Source of the DNA: a virus
Strand: one strand, 5' to 3'
Length of the DNA: 28,113 bases
IMG/VR virus record: IMGVR_UViG_3300032242_001302
Coordinates: 1-28,113 of that record
The notes under the pieces were generated by a model that was not told the origin of the DNA, did not search any database, and saw only the letters and a list, made by a program, of their open reading frames with translations. Shown piece after piece: positions 1-6,761 of the stretch (position 1 is its first letter; each line of letters begins with the position of its first letter). A program made the translations under genes and the position numbers.

Positions 1-621
1 AATCGTGGTGAGATGGAGATCCTAAAGGTCTATGCCATCGCAGACTGTGGCACAGAACAGATGGCACAGGCCATACGCTATGACTTCCCACAGCGTACCA
101 TACAGTCAATTATGGATATGTCAGGTAGCCAATTGAACCGAGATACCACCTCACAGTTTGGCGTAACGGACAAGACCATCTTAGAGAAATATGGATTCCG
201 CATCTTGAATACCAGCAGATCCAATCCCTTGATCGCTGATACGGACAATTCAGCCAATGCCTTCATCAACCAAGGACGCCTTAAGATTTGGCAAGGTGAG
301 GCCAAGTTATTAGATGCCTTAGAGACCTATCATTATGAAGATGGATCGCGTAAGAAACTTGTCAAGTATTCAGATGCCAAGTATGCACACATAGACGGTC
401 TGGGCGACTGTATACGCTATGGTATACACTATCTATTTCCTATGGCACACGATACCACGGGCTTGCCAGAATATTTGGACAGCACTGATGATTATCACCG
501 TGAACCAGGACACGATTACCTAACTGAGAATACTGTGATCCGTTCAGTAGACGGTGTTCCCACTGTGGATTGGTTGATTAAACGCAACTTTGAAGACCAG
601 AGCGAAGAATCCTGGAATTAA
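1..621 (+). CDS. terL: Terminase large subunit, C-terminal part (5' truncated)
   Basis: The reading frame is open from base 1, so this is the end of a longer gene cut by the window edge; the first in-window ATG at 13 is not the true start. About 206 residues are visible. They match the RNase H-like nuclease half of phage large terminases, which cut concatemeric DNA during packaging: an invariant-type stretch DNSANAFINQGRLKI, and near the C-terminus HIDGLGDCIRYGIHYLFP, the usual late acidic motif followed by an aromatic tail. The ATPase half lies outside the window. It is followed after 67 bases by the portal gene, the standard order. The family call rests on motif recognition and gene order, not on an alignment. 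Confidence 0.85.
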   Translation, partial: NRGEMEILKVYAIADCGTEQMAQAIRYDFPQRTIQSIMDMSGSQLNRDTTSQFGVTDKTILEKYGFRILNTSRSNPLIADTDNSANAFINQGRLKIWQGEAKLLDALETYHYEDGSRKKLVKYSDAKYAHIDGLGDCIRYGIHYLFPMAHDTTGLPEYLDSTDDYHREPGHDYLTENTVIRSVDGVPTVDWLIKRNFEDQSEESWN

Positions 622-641
622 CCTCATATCCGCTGGGGTTA
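619..641 (+). other. Hairpin at the terL stop codon
   Basis: TAACCTC (619-625) pairs with GGGGTTA (635-641) to give 7 bp including one G-U, with a 9-nt loop. It begins on the terL stop codon. No T-tract follows, so it is more likely an mRNA stability or processing element than an efficient terminator. Confidence 0.35.
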
Positions 642-648
642 TATCCAT

Positions 649-665
649 TTAGATTAAATAACTGA
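649..665 (+). promoter_or_regulatory. Candidate phage late promoter motif upstream of portal
   Basis: TTAGATTAAATAAC (649-662) lies 27 nt before the portal start and recurs exactly at 5696-5709. The 3' part TAAATAACTGA (655-665) recurs exactly at 13573-13583. All three copies sit in intergenic gaps at the heads of late gene blocks. The AAATA core resembles phage-specific -10-only late promoters, but no dedicated sigma factor is visible here, so this is an inference from recurrence. Confidence 0.4.
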
Positions 666-688
666 GCAAGAAACCTAGGGAAAAATCA

Positions 689-2215
689 ATGACATTATCC
701 ATCCGCCAATTACGAGCCAGCAGTCACCTAATGCAGACCATCCAGGGACAGATGCAGAGTTATCGTAATGGCTATGAAGGTGGGCCAGCATTTAAGAATA
801 TGACGCTGATCAAGCGTCCTAGTGAGGATGCGGCCTTGTTCCGTGACAAATTGTTAAATGTAAGCGTGATGCCTATTTGCAAAAGCATAGTTGATGAGAT
901 CGTGGATGTGATCTTTGAAGAAGAACCACAACGTCATCCTGCCTTTCTCAGCCGCTTTACTAATGGTGATGTAGGAATTCCCGATTGGTATCACGACTTT
1001 GTTCGTAATGCCGATCTCAATGGCGAATCATTCACCTCAATTATGGAACAGGCCGCATCCTTGGCTGGTATCGAAGGTTGGTCCTGGGTGTTCGTGGACC
1101 TGCCAGCAGAAGTGGCCAAGAACAATCGCCCTTACCTATCAGTCTGTTCAGCAGAGCACGTCATTGATTGGAAGTATTGGACCGAATATGGTCGCCAATA
1201 CCTAGAATACCTCAAGGTCATAGAATATCAAGATGCTGATACCAGCATCTACAAGATTTGGTATGCTGGTGACAGCAAGAATCCAACCTACTGCGAGCGT
1301 TACCTAGTCAAGCACGAGCATATGGTCAACCAAGAAGATCAGATTGGTCCTCTAGACAGTTATACCTTACCAATGGGCGTGCCAATCCCCGCTGTGCAGG
1401 TCATCGCCCGCCCAGACCAAAGACGCAATGACCTAGGTGTCAGTGATCTACAAGAAGCAGTGGATGCACAGCGTGAAATATTCAAATTGGAATGTGAAGC
1501 CTATGACAGCATCAGATTCTCCAAACCCATAATCCGTGCCGCGGCTGGCCTACGCATACCAGCAGGTGGCGGTGGTATCGTCCGTGCTGACAAGGATCAG
1601 ATGGAAGTATTCAATATCCCCACACAGGACATCAAAGAAATCCGTGAACAACAAAGCAGTATCATTGAACGCCTAGATGGCTTCTTGGGCCGTGGTAGCC
1701 TAAGAACGATGAGAACAGGCACACAGTCAGGTCTTTCAATCATTGAAGAACGTCGAGCACTGCATCGCAAGGCAAGTCAGCGAGCACGCCGATTGGAAGC
1801 CGCTGAAAAGATGATCATACAATTGGCCGCTATGCTGATGGATCTACGCTGGGTCGGCGATATCATCTATTCTGGTGATTATGAAGACAAAGACCTACAG
1901 TTCCGTATGAGCCTACTGCAAACAGCCAGTCAATTGGCGGCTGGCAATGCTGTGGTGCAAGACATTATTAATCGTGAAGTCATCAAGATGATTACTCCAC
2001 CTGAAGAGACTGCGGCCTATTTGGCCTTGATTGGTCAAAGTGTAGCAGAACCTCAGACCAATACCACAGACTGGATGAACACTGCTGGCGCACAAGAAAT
2101 GGTTATAAAAGACAAGACATCAGATCAGATCTTTGACTCAACCATCCAAGATAAAGGTGTCACAACCAACGATCCATTGGCTCGTCAATTGGTTATGTTG
2201 GGCGTGGGCCGCTAA
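689..2215 (+). CDS. Portal protein
   Basis: 508 residues, the usual size for a siphophage portal, placed between terL and the scaffold/capsid genes. The portal forms the dodecameric ring at the capsid vertex through which DNA enters and to which the tail joins. It resembles the DUF4055-type portal group: an N-terminal segment of short acidic helices, a mid-protein region with VIARPDQRRNDLGVSDLQEA, and a C-terminal helical part with many Arg (RRALHRKASQRARRLEAAE, about residues 355-373) that would fit the stem/crown. The start ATG follows AGGGA after a short spacer. The call comes from position, length and general resemblance; no catalytic motif exists to confirm it. Confidence 0.75.
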   Translation: MTLSIRQLRASSHLMQTIQGQMQSYRNGYEGGPAFKNMTLIKRPSEDAALFRDKLLNVSVMPICKSIVDEIVDVIFEEEPQRHPAFLSRFTNGDVGIPDWYHDFVRNADLNGESFTSIMEQAASLAGIEGWSWVFVDLPAEVAKNNRPYLSVCSAEHVIDWKYWTEYGRQYLEYLKVIEYQDADTSIYKIWYAGDSKNPTYCERYLVKHEHMVNQEDQIGPLDSYTLPMGVPIPAVQVIARPDQRRNDLGVSDLQEAVDAQREIFKLECEAYDSIRFSKPIIRAAAGLRIPAGGGGIVRADKDQMEVFNIPTQDIKEIREQQSSIIERLDGFLGRGSLRTMRTGTQSGLSIIEERRALHRKASQRARRLEAAEKMIIQLAAMLMDLRWVGDIIYSGDYEDKDLQFRMSLLQTASQLAAGNAVVQDIINREVIKMITPPEETAAYLALIGQSVAEPQTNTTDWMNTAGAQEMVIKDKTSDQIFDSTIQDKGVTTNDPLARQLVMLGVGR

Positions 2216-2223
2216 AGAATTCT

Positions 2224-2268
2224 CGCCCTTAGTCTAAGGCGTTAAACTAGACCCCGGGGTAGAACCCC
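2224..2268 (+). other. Two tandem hairpins between portal and scaffold genes
   Basis: CGCC(C)TTA pairs with TAAGGCG around a GTC loop (2224-2241, one bulged C), followed by GGGGT-AGA-ACCCC (2256-2268). The second overlaps a 10-bp palindrome ACCCCGGGGT (2251-2260), so alternative pairings exist. No T-run follows. These may tune the ratio of portal to scaffold and capsid transcripts. Confidence 0.35.
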
Positions 2269-2290
2269 TAAAACTCTAAAGGAAAATATC

Positions 2291-3031
2291 GTGGATAGAA
2301 ACACAAATGTCGGTGACTCCGTTAGTCAAGAAGATGGCAACATCGATGCCGGTCAACAAAATGATGCTCCTAATCTAGGTGCTATTCGTCGCAGTGGCCA
2401 GCAGGAAGTATTGAAGGCTTTGAGTAGCGTATTGGGTCAGGAGTTTAACAAAACTACTGATGCAGTTAAGTTTATTGAAAGCATCGTTACTTCAAAATCC
2501 GGTGGCTCCGAAACGCCCAGGGAAGTAAAAGCAACACCTAAGATGGGTGGTGAGATGGCAGAACTTCGCCAAATGATCCAAGGTCTCCAAACACAATTGG
2601 AACAGAAAGATCAAGCAGTGCGTAGAACCAGCCTTCAAAGCCAAATCAAAGAAACGGCCATCCGCCAGGGCTTTGATCCTAATATGTTAGATATTGCTAC
2701 CAATTTGTTCGAGTCTAATCTAGACTTTGATGAAACAGGTAACTTCTTTGTTAAAGGCGCAAACGGCTCCGTGAAGTTGGATTCAAAAGGGAATCCTTAC
2801 ACGCTAGAGCAGTTGGCACAAGATATATTGAGAAATCGTCCTAAATTGGCGGCTGACGAAGGTCGCACTGGCACTGGATCTAGATTCAGCCAAGGTGTTA
2901 CTCGTAGTCCTGATGAGATTCCAGATGCATCTACTGACCTTGAAGGTTGGAAGAAATGGAAAGAACAGCAGGGTATCGGTGGTCGTAGCCTAAAAGGGAT
3001 GAGTGTCTCATTTAACAAGCCCATTGTTTAA
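2291..3031 (+). CDS. Capsid scaffolding protein (probable)
   Basis: 246 residues starting at a GTG preceded by AAAGGA. It is polar and rich in Q, E, K and S. A coiled-coil-like stretch (MAELRQMIQGLQTQLEQKDQ, about residues 92-111) sits in a predicted helical, low-hydrophobicity protein. This composition and its place immediately before the major capsid gene are typical of internal scaffolds that guide procapsid assembly and then leave. The C-terminal end is basic (GGRSLKGMSVSFNKPIV), as is usual for the capsid-binding tail of scaffolds. No prohead protease gene or protease motif is visible nearby, so release would occur without cleavage or through an unseen enzyme. The function is inferred from context and composition. 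Confidence 0.65.
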   Translation: MDRNTNVGDSVSQEDGNIDAGQQNDAPNLGAIRRSGQQEVLKALSSVLGQEFNKTTDAVKFIESIVTSKSGGSETPREVKATPKMGGEMAELRQMIQGLQTQLEQKDQAVRRTSLQSQIKETAIRQGFDPNMLDIATNLFESNLDFDETGNFFVKGANGSVKLDSKGNPYTLEQLAQDILRNRPKLAADEGRTGTGSRFSQGVTRSPDEIPDASTDLEGWKKWKEQQGIGGRSLKGMSVSFNKPIV

Positions 3032-3051
3032 TATAATATAAGGAGACTAAT

Positions 3052-4128
3052 ATGGCTTATTTTATCGGCGGTACTTCTGGAGAAGCAAACGCATTTGAAA
3101 AGACTATCCAGAACAGCGCAATTCAGGTTCTACACGAATCACAAGGTTTGGTCAATATGACCAATGTGGTAATGCCTAACCAAGGTAATACCTACAAAGT
3201 TCCACATATGGCACCTGTGTCCTATGGTGACTATACAGACAGCGGAGTAAACCCAACTTACTCTACTACAACCAACATTGAACAGACAGCGGCTATCACT
3301 GCCAAGGAAGTTGTTGCAACTCCAGCAGTTGCACAGACTGCTTTCAGTAAGTTCTTAGGTTGGACAACAGCGTTCGACTTAGCCGCTAACCTAGGAACAG
3401 AACTAGGTCAAAGTTTTGCTGAAAAAGTTGATCAGCGTGTTACAGCCTCATTTGTTGGTAGCCCGAGCAATGTATCTAGTGGTGATGTCAGCAATGCAGG
3501 TTTCGCCAACACAAGTACAGCGGTCTATTACTCTGTAGCCTCTACTCCTGTAACTGACGGCTTCAACCGTGTTCAGGCAATGGCCGCACAAGGTCTATTG
3601 GCCGCTGGTAGCACAGCAACTATTGTCAACGCCAACATTACTAGCAACACAGTAACTGGTCTAGTTCGCAATATCATCCGTGCTTGGAGAGAGGCTCGTA
3701 ACCCAGGTCGTCCAACAGTTATGCTTGGCGTAGCAGAAGAACAACGCTTGTTAGGTGAACTAACTGGTGGTGCTGTTTATGCTCCAGGTAGCCAAGCAGG
3801 TGTAACTAGCCTAAACGCTGGTTTAACTGCACTAGGTGACGAATTGTTGGCCACAGGTATGTTGCGTAACCTATATGGTTGCACAGTTATCTTCACAACA
3901 TTCCTACAGACTAGCGTTACTGGTCGTGCTATCAACGGTGGTTATGCAACAGCATCCAGCGTAGGTGCCGCGATTGGTCCTCAGGCTATTACAACTGTAA
4001 TGGTCAAGGGTCTAGACATCAGTATGGGTGACAAGGACGGTGGCTTACAGACTTGGATTACAGGTCTTGGCTACTTTGGTTCTGGTGTAACAAGCCAGGC
4101 TCGCGGATTGGCAATTAACATTGCGTAA
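3052..4128 (+). CDS. Major capsid protein (HK97-fold, probable)
   Basis: 358 residues preceded by a strong AAGGAG ribosome site. It follows the scaffold gene, and its Ala/Thr/Gly-rich composition and codon choice fit a highly expressed shell protein. The N-terminal part (about 10-45) is helical, as in HK97-type N-arms. VPHMAPVSYGDYTDSGVNPTY-like sequence near residue 50 looks like an E-loop, and AWREARNPGRPTVMLGVAEE (about 213-232) fits the spine-helix and A-domain junction of this family. The remainder is beta-rich. It is expected to form the icosahedral shell. The name rests on gene order, size and composition; the fold is not proved by sequence alone. Confidence 0.8.
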   Translation: MAYFIGGTSGEANAFEKTIQNSAIQVLHESQGLVNMTNVVMPNQGNTYKVPHMAPVSYGDYTDSGVNPTYSTTTNIEQTAAITAKEVVATPAVAQTAFSKFLGWTTAFDLAANLGTELGQSFAEKVDQRVTASFVGSPSNVSSGDVSNAGFANTSTAVYYSVASTPVTDGFNRVQAMAAQGLLAAGSTATIVNANITSNTVTGLVRNIIRAWREARNPGRPTVMLGVAEEQRLLGELTGGAVYAPGSQAGVTSLNAGLTALGDELLATGMLRNLYGCTVIFTTFLQTSVTGRAINGGYATASSVGAAIGPQAITTVMVKGLDISMGDKDGGLQTWITGLGYFGSGVTSQARGLAINIA

Positions 4129-4134
4129 TCAATG

Positions 4135-4159
4135 GGGGTCGGCTCACAAGGTTGACCCC
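4135..4159 (+). other. Stable hairpin after the major capsid gene
   Basis: GGGGTCGGC (4135-4143) pairs with GTTGACCCC (4151-4159), 9 bp including two G-U, loop TCACAAG. It starts 7 nt after the capsid stop. There is no clear T-tract, so it may protect the capsid message 3' end or act as a leaky attenuator that lowers expression of the connector genes. Confidence 0.45.
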
Positions 4160-4176
4160 TTACTTGGAGAAAGAAT

Positions 4177-4758
4177 ATGGCAATAAGCAGTTTTCTAAAT
4201 TATACTGATGCTACCCTACAACCAGGTGGTGTTAACAGGATCTCAACCGCAGATGCATCAACTATGCAATTCTACGATAAGGCCTGCTATCGTCGTATGG
4301 AACAGGTATATTCAGGTGATCAGGATTACCAACTATTGGCAACCTTTTATCCCAAGAGTTCAATCGAAATGTTAAACTTGTTTGAATTTGGCTGGTGGCC
4401 TCTCTATGTTGAACGCACTCTTGGTGCTTTCTACTATAGACAAAGCCAGGCAACAGGTCAGACAGTGACAGCATTTAATCCAGCACAATTGGTCAAGGTC
4501 AATCAGACTCTGCAACAGTTGGAAGTGTTTAAGGCAGTAGAAATGTTCTATATGACCCTAATCACAGACAATTCAACTATCAACGAGAAAGATGCAACCA
4601 ACCTAGATTATGCTCGTAAACGATTTGAACTTGAGTGGTCTAAGGCAATCCAGGAAAGTTATTTCTATAACCTAAGAGGATTTAATGAGATTGGCATTTA
4701 TCAACAGAGTTGGTTAGCCGATGTCAACTTCTTTGAAGGCGATAGGAGATATTTCTAA
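4177..4758 (+). CDS. Head-tail connector protein, unknown family
   Basis: 193 residues, rich in aromatics and mostly helical, for example a repeated pattern of Y/F/W in residues 60-120 and 130-185. It starts 48 nt after the capsid stop with a GGAGAAAG ribosome site, and its stop overlaps the next start as TAATG. In siphophages this slot holds the adaptor that docks on the portal (lambda W, HK97 gp6 or SPP1 gp15 role). I do not recognise the specific family, so adaptor is an inference from position only. Confidence 0.45.
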   Translation: MAISSFLNYTDATLQPGGVNRISTADASTMQFYDKACYRRMEQVYSGDQDYQLLATFYPKSSIEMLNLFEFGWWPLYVERTLGAFYYRQSQATGQTVTAFNPAQLVKVNQTLQQLEVFKAVEMFYMTLITDNSTINEKDATNLDYARKRFELEWSKAIQESYFYNLRGFNEIGIYQQSWLADVNFFEGDRRYF

Positions 4759-5165
4759 TGCCACTATTCACGCTAGCCCAGGTCCAGTCTACATTGACCA
4801 ATTATTTGGCCACTACGACTGGGACGCATCATCTAGAAGTGTTCACTAACTTTCCCTCTAATGAGAGACAGATAGCAGAAGGCTTCTATGCGGCCCGTGC
4901 ATATCAGGCAGAACGATTGAAGAATGCCAATGGTATTACTCCTGGAGGTCACATCTATAGCATTAAGGATAAGATTGAAATGTATGTGGTAACCCAACAA
5001 GATAGTCCCTATGTGGAAAATCAATTGGGCATATTCCAACAGTTCATTGACGATCCTTTGTTCAAAGACTATTTCCTCCGTGAACACACCATTGAACAGC
5101 AGTATATCAAGAATTCTGAGCAGTATAAAATCATATTCGATCTCACGAGATTACAAGTCATATAA
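4758..5165 (+). CDS. Head closure / tail completion protein, unknown family
   Basis: 135 residues, translationally coupled to the preceding gene (TAATG). It contains a mixed helical N-terminus and a segment with alternating hydrophobics (IYSIKDKIEMYVVTQQDS, about 73-90) that could be beta structure. Its place just before the tail tube gene is the usual position of the head closure (stopper) or tail terminator protein. No signature residues are visible and the exact role is not established. Confidence 0.4.
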   Translation: MPLFTLAQVQSTLTNYLATTTGTHHLEVFTNFPSNERQIAEGFYAARAYQAERLKNANGITPGGHIYSIKDKIEMYVVTQQDSPYVENQLGIFQQFIDDPLFKDYFLREHTIEQQYIKNSEQYKIIFDLTRLQVI

Positions 5166-5177
5166 AAGGAAAATAAA

Positions 5178-5648
5178 ATGGCAAATATTAATGTTTCAGC
5201 AACAGCGGACTTTGTTACACTAACATTGAGCACCAGTTCTACTTTTTCCACAGCAACAAACCTAGTGGTTGGAGCGTTACAAGATGTAACAATTACCAAC
5301 AACAACGGTGTGTTCAGATGGAAACAGTTAGATGCTCTAGGACAAAAGGTCGCAGTAACCCCAGCAACTAACTCAGTGAACTTGACATTGGTTCTAGATG
5401 ACACCACATTCTATGGTGCCACTTGGCCGACAGTCAATACCAATGCTTCAGCAATCAGCCAAGGTCTATTCAATCTTTCTAACCAGAAAGAGAAAGTATA
5501 CTTCAAGTTTGGTTGGGGCGGCGGCACTGCTAACCAAGTAACTGGTTCAGGTTATTTGGCAGGTTTGGCACCAAAAGTCACTCCTGACCAACCAGTATGG
5601 GTATCTCCTCTAATCATCGAGGTAGATGGTCAATACACCAACGCCTAA
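5178..5648 (+). CDS. Major tail tube protein (probable)
   Basis: 156 residues, beta-rich, Thr/Asn/Val-heavy and nearly free of Cys and His. It has alternating strand-like segments through the whole length and a Gly-rich turn (FGWGGGTANQVTGSGYLAG, about 113-131). A good AAAGGAAA ribosome site precedes the ATG, and a strong intrinsic terminator follows at 5665, as often seen after this abundantly made subunit. The next genes are the frameshifting chaperones and the tape measure, which in lambda-type tails follow the tube gene V. It should stack as hexameric rings to form the tail tube. The call is by context and composition. Confidence 0.65.
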   Translation: MANINVSATADFVTLTLSTSSTFSTATNLVVGALQDVTITNNNGVFRWKQLDALGQKVAVTPATNSVNLTLVLDDTTFYGATWPTVNTNASAISQGLFNLSNQKEKVYFKFGWGGGTANQVTGSGYLAGLAPKVTPDQPVWVSPLIIEVDGQYTNA

Positions 5649-5664
5649 TTGAATTAGGTATGAG

Positions 5665-5692
5665 AAAAGGGGCTTTCGTAGCCCCTTTTTCT
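5665..5692 (+). terminator. Intrinsic terminator after the tail tube gene
   Basis: AAAAGGGGCT (5665-5674) pairs with AGCCCCTTTT (5680-5689) in a 10-bp stem with loop TTCGT, running into a T-tract. Because of the A/T symmetry it could act in both directions, but no minus-strand gene needs it. It would limit read-through from the highly expressed capsid/tube block into the chaperone genes. Confidence 0.9.
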
Positions 5693-5695
5693 CTA

Positions 5696-5709
5696 TTAGA
5701 TTAAATAAC
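5696..5709 (+). promoter_or_regulatory. Candidate phage late promoter motif, second copy
   Basis: TTAGATTAAATAAC is an exact 14-nt repeat of the sequence at 649-662. It lies directly after the terminator and 19 nt before the next start codon, just where a fresh promoter would be needed to transcribe the chaperone and tape-measure genes. Confidence 0.45.
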
Positions 5710-5728
5710 ACTATAAGGATATGAAGTT

Positions 5729-5893
5729 ATGGATTTTAAAGATCACAATCTCAAAGATTTAGTCCAAAGCCTAGAGGCAGAAGTGGCTAAGAGTCTAGCA
5801 GAAGTGCGCCACGCACAAGATGATCTAGACAAAGTAGAGAATAGACAGAAATTCATTCTGGCCTTACTACATTACATCAAAACAAGGATATAA
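5729..5893 (+). CDS. Small helical protein, unknown (54 aa)
   Basis: A 54-residue ORF starting MDFKDHNLKDLVQSLEAEVA, with a ribosome site AAGGAT shortly upstream. It is highly charged and fits one long amphipathic helix (residues 6-40, heptad-like L/V/A spacing), ending ALLHYIKTRI. It ends 4 nt before the next gene and fills the only gap between the tail tube terminator and the chaperone gene, which supports its being real. The coiled-coil character suggests a small assembly or chaperone factor, but it matches nothing I recognise. Confidence 0.6.
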   Translation: MDFKDHNLKDLVQSLEAEVAKSLAEVRHAQDDLDKVENRQKFILALLHYIKTRI

Positions 5894-5897
5894 AGAT

Positions 5898-6194
5898 ATG
5901 AACCTAAAGAACCTAGCAAAAAAACCCGAATTAATCAAATTGGTCATCGATGATGAAGCCACCGTTACGGAATATGGCGAGCCAATTGAATTCTATACCT
6001 ACGACCGCCAACCTATTTCAACATTCTTGAAAGTGGCCACTGGTGATCGTACTGATCCAGAAGTATTACTAGAATTGATGAAGAATCTAATCCTAGATGA
6101 AACAGGTGCAACCATCATCAGTGAAGAAAACATTTTGCCCAGCAAGGTCCTAATGACAGCCTTCACCAAATTGGTTGATGTATTGGGAAAGTAA
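5898..6194 (+). CDS. Tail assembly chaperone, short form (lambda gpG equivalent)
   Basis: 98 residues in the position of lambda G, between tail tube and tape measure. Such proteins bind the tape measure and recruit tube subunits; they are not in the finished virion. The sequence opens with a short basic segment, then IEFYTYDRQPISTFLKVATGDRTD and a helical, acidic C-terminus. The ribosome site is weak (GGATATAAAGAT). The last codons TTG GGA AAG TAA contain the slippery heptamer G GGA AAG (6185-6191), the same heptamer used in lambda G/GT, so a minority of ribosomes should continue into the -1 frame. Confidence 0.75.
   Translation: MNLKNLAKKPELIKLVIDDEATVTEYGEPIEFYTYDRQPISTFLKVATGDRTDPEVLLELMKNLILDETGATIISEENILPSKVLMTAFTKLVDVLGK
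6185..6191 (+). other. Programmed -1 ribosomal frameshift site (GGGAAAG)
   Basis: The heptamer G GGA AAG sits in the zero frame of the short chaperone directly before its TAA (6192-6194). Slipping back one base gives GGG AAA then GTA ACT GGG, and the -1 frame stays open from there to 6445. This is the exact X XXY YYZ heptamer of the lambda G-GT site and occupies the homologous place. A zero-frame stop immediately after the slip site is a usual stimulator. I did not find a convincing downstream pseudoknot by eye. Confidence 0.85.
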
Positions 6195-6448
6195 CTGGGG
6201 GAGATTATGATGATAACAGTGCCGAATTATATACCGCAGTGACATTGGATACAATGGCACATAGGTACGGCCTATTACCATCAGAAGTTCTCGTAAGGGC
6301 TTCGACCTTGGATTTGCAAGTTCTCGACATAGCATTAAGTTATGAAAACGAGAAGGACAGAAAGAGAAGAGGCGAACCCCCCAGGGTCAAACCTGAAGTT
6401 ATGGCGAGTATTATTAAGAAAGTAAAAACAAATGGCAATAAAGGTTGA
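6191..6448 (+). CDS. Tail assembly chaperone, frameshift extension (lambda T equivalent)
   Basis: This frame is reached by -1 slippage at 6185-6191 and adds 85 residues to the 98 of the short form, giving a G-T-like fusion of about 183 residues. The extension begins VTGGDYDDNSAELYTAV and continues into a helical domain with HRYGLLPSEVLVRASTLDL, similar in feel to the HTH-like C-terminal half of tail chaperones ('G..PSe.l...t..e...l'). A GTG at 6239 could start it independently (69 residues), but it has no ribosome site. By analogy the T half would bind tail tube subunits while the G half coats the tape measure. Confidence 0.75.
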   Translation, partial: VTGGDYDDNSAELYTAVTLDTMAHRYGLLPSEVLVRASTLDLQVLDIALSYENEKDRKRRGEPPRVKPEVMASIIKKVKTNGNKG

Positions 6449-6761
6449 AATAACTGATGACAAGATGAGAGCCAAGATTAGGAATGCCAAACTCGTGGTT
6501 CAAAATTCTATGAGCACCATTTTCGAAGAATTCATAAAAAATACTCCCAGAGATAAGGGTAATGCCCGTGATCATACCTATGTTAACGGCAAGACCATAC
6601 ACGCCAATTATGAATATGCCCAGGTATTGGAAGCAGGTAGAGGGGTTAGAGATGGTAAGATGAGAGGTAGTGAGCAGGCACCTAAGGGTATGACTCAACC
6701 TACTTTTAAATTTGCCAAAGATTTATTGAAACGCAAAATGAATTTTGAAGGAAACAAATAA
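6432..6761 (+). CDS. HK97 gp10-like small tail/neck protein (probable)
   Basis: 109 residues, overlapping the chaperone extension by 17 nt and the tape measure by one (TAATG). The pattern is of the HK97 gp10-like group: N-terminal helix, TPRDKGNARDHTY (the 'P.dtG.Lr.S' motif, about 38-50), a beta hairpin with YEYAQVLEAGRG (about 60-71), and a C-terminal PTFKFAKDLLKRKM helix. Members are usually tail completion or neck proteins coded before the tail tube; here it lies between the chaperones and the tape measure, an unusual position. The family match is from motif layout only. Confidence 0.55.
   Translation: MAIKVEITDDKMRAKIRNAKLVVQNSMSTIFEEFIKNTPRDKGNARDHTYVNGKTIHANYEYAQVLEAGRGVRDGKMRGSEQAPKGMTQPTFKFAKDLLKRKMNFEGNK

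Noticed and set aside
5069-5407. 112-codon minus-strand frame across the tail tube start
   Set aside because: Antisense to two coupled structural genes, no ribosome site, crosses a gene boundary.
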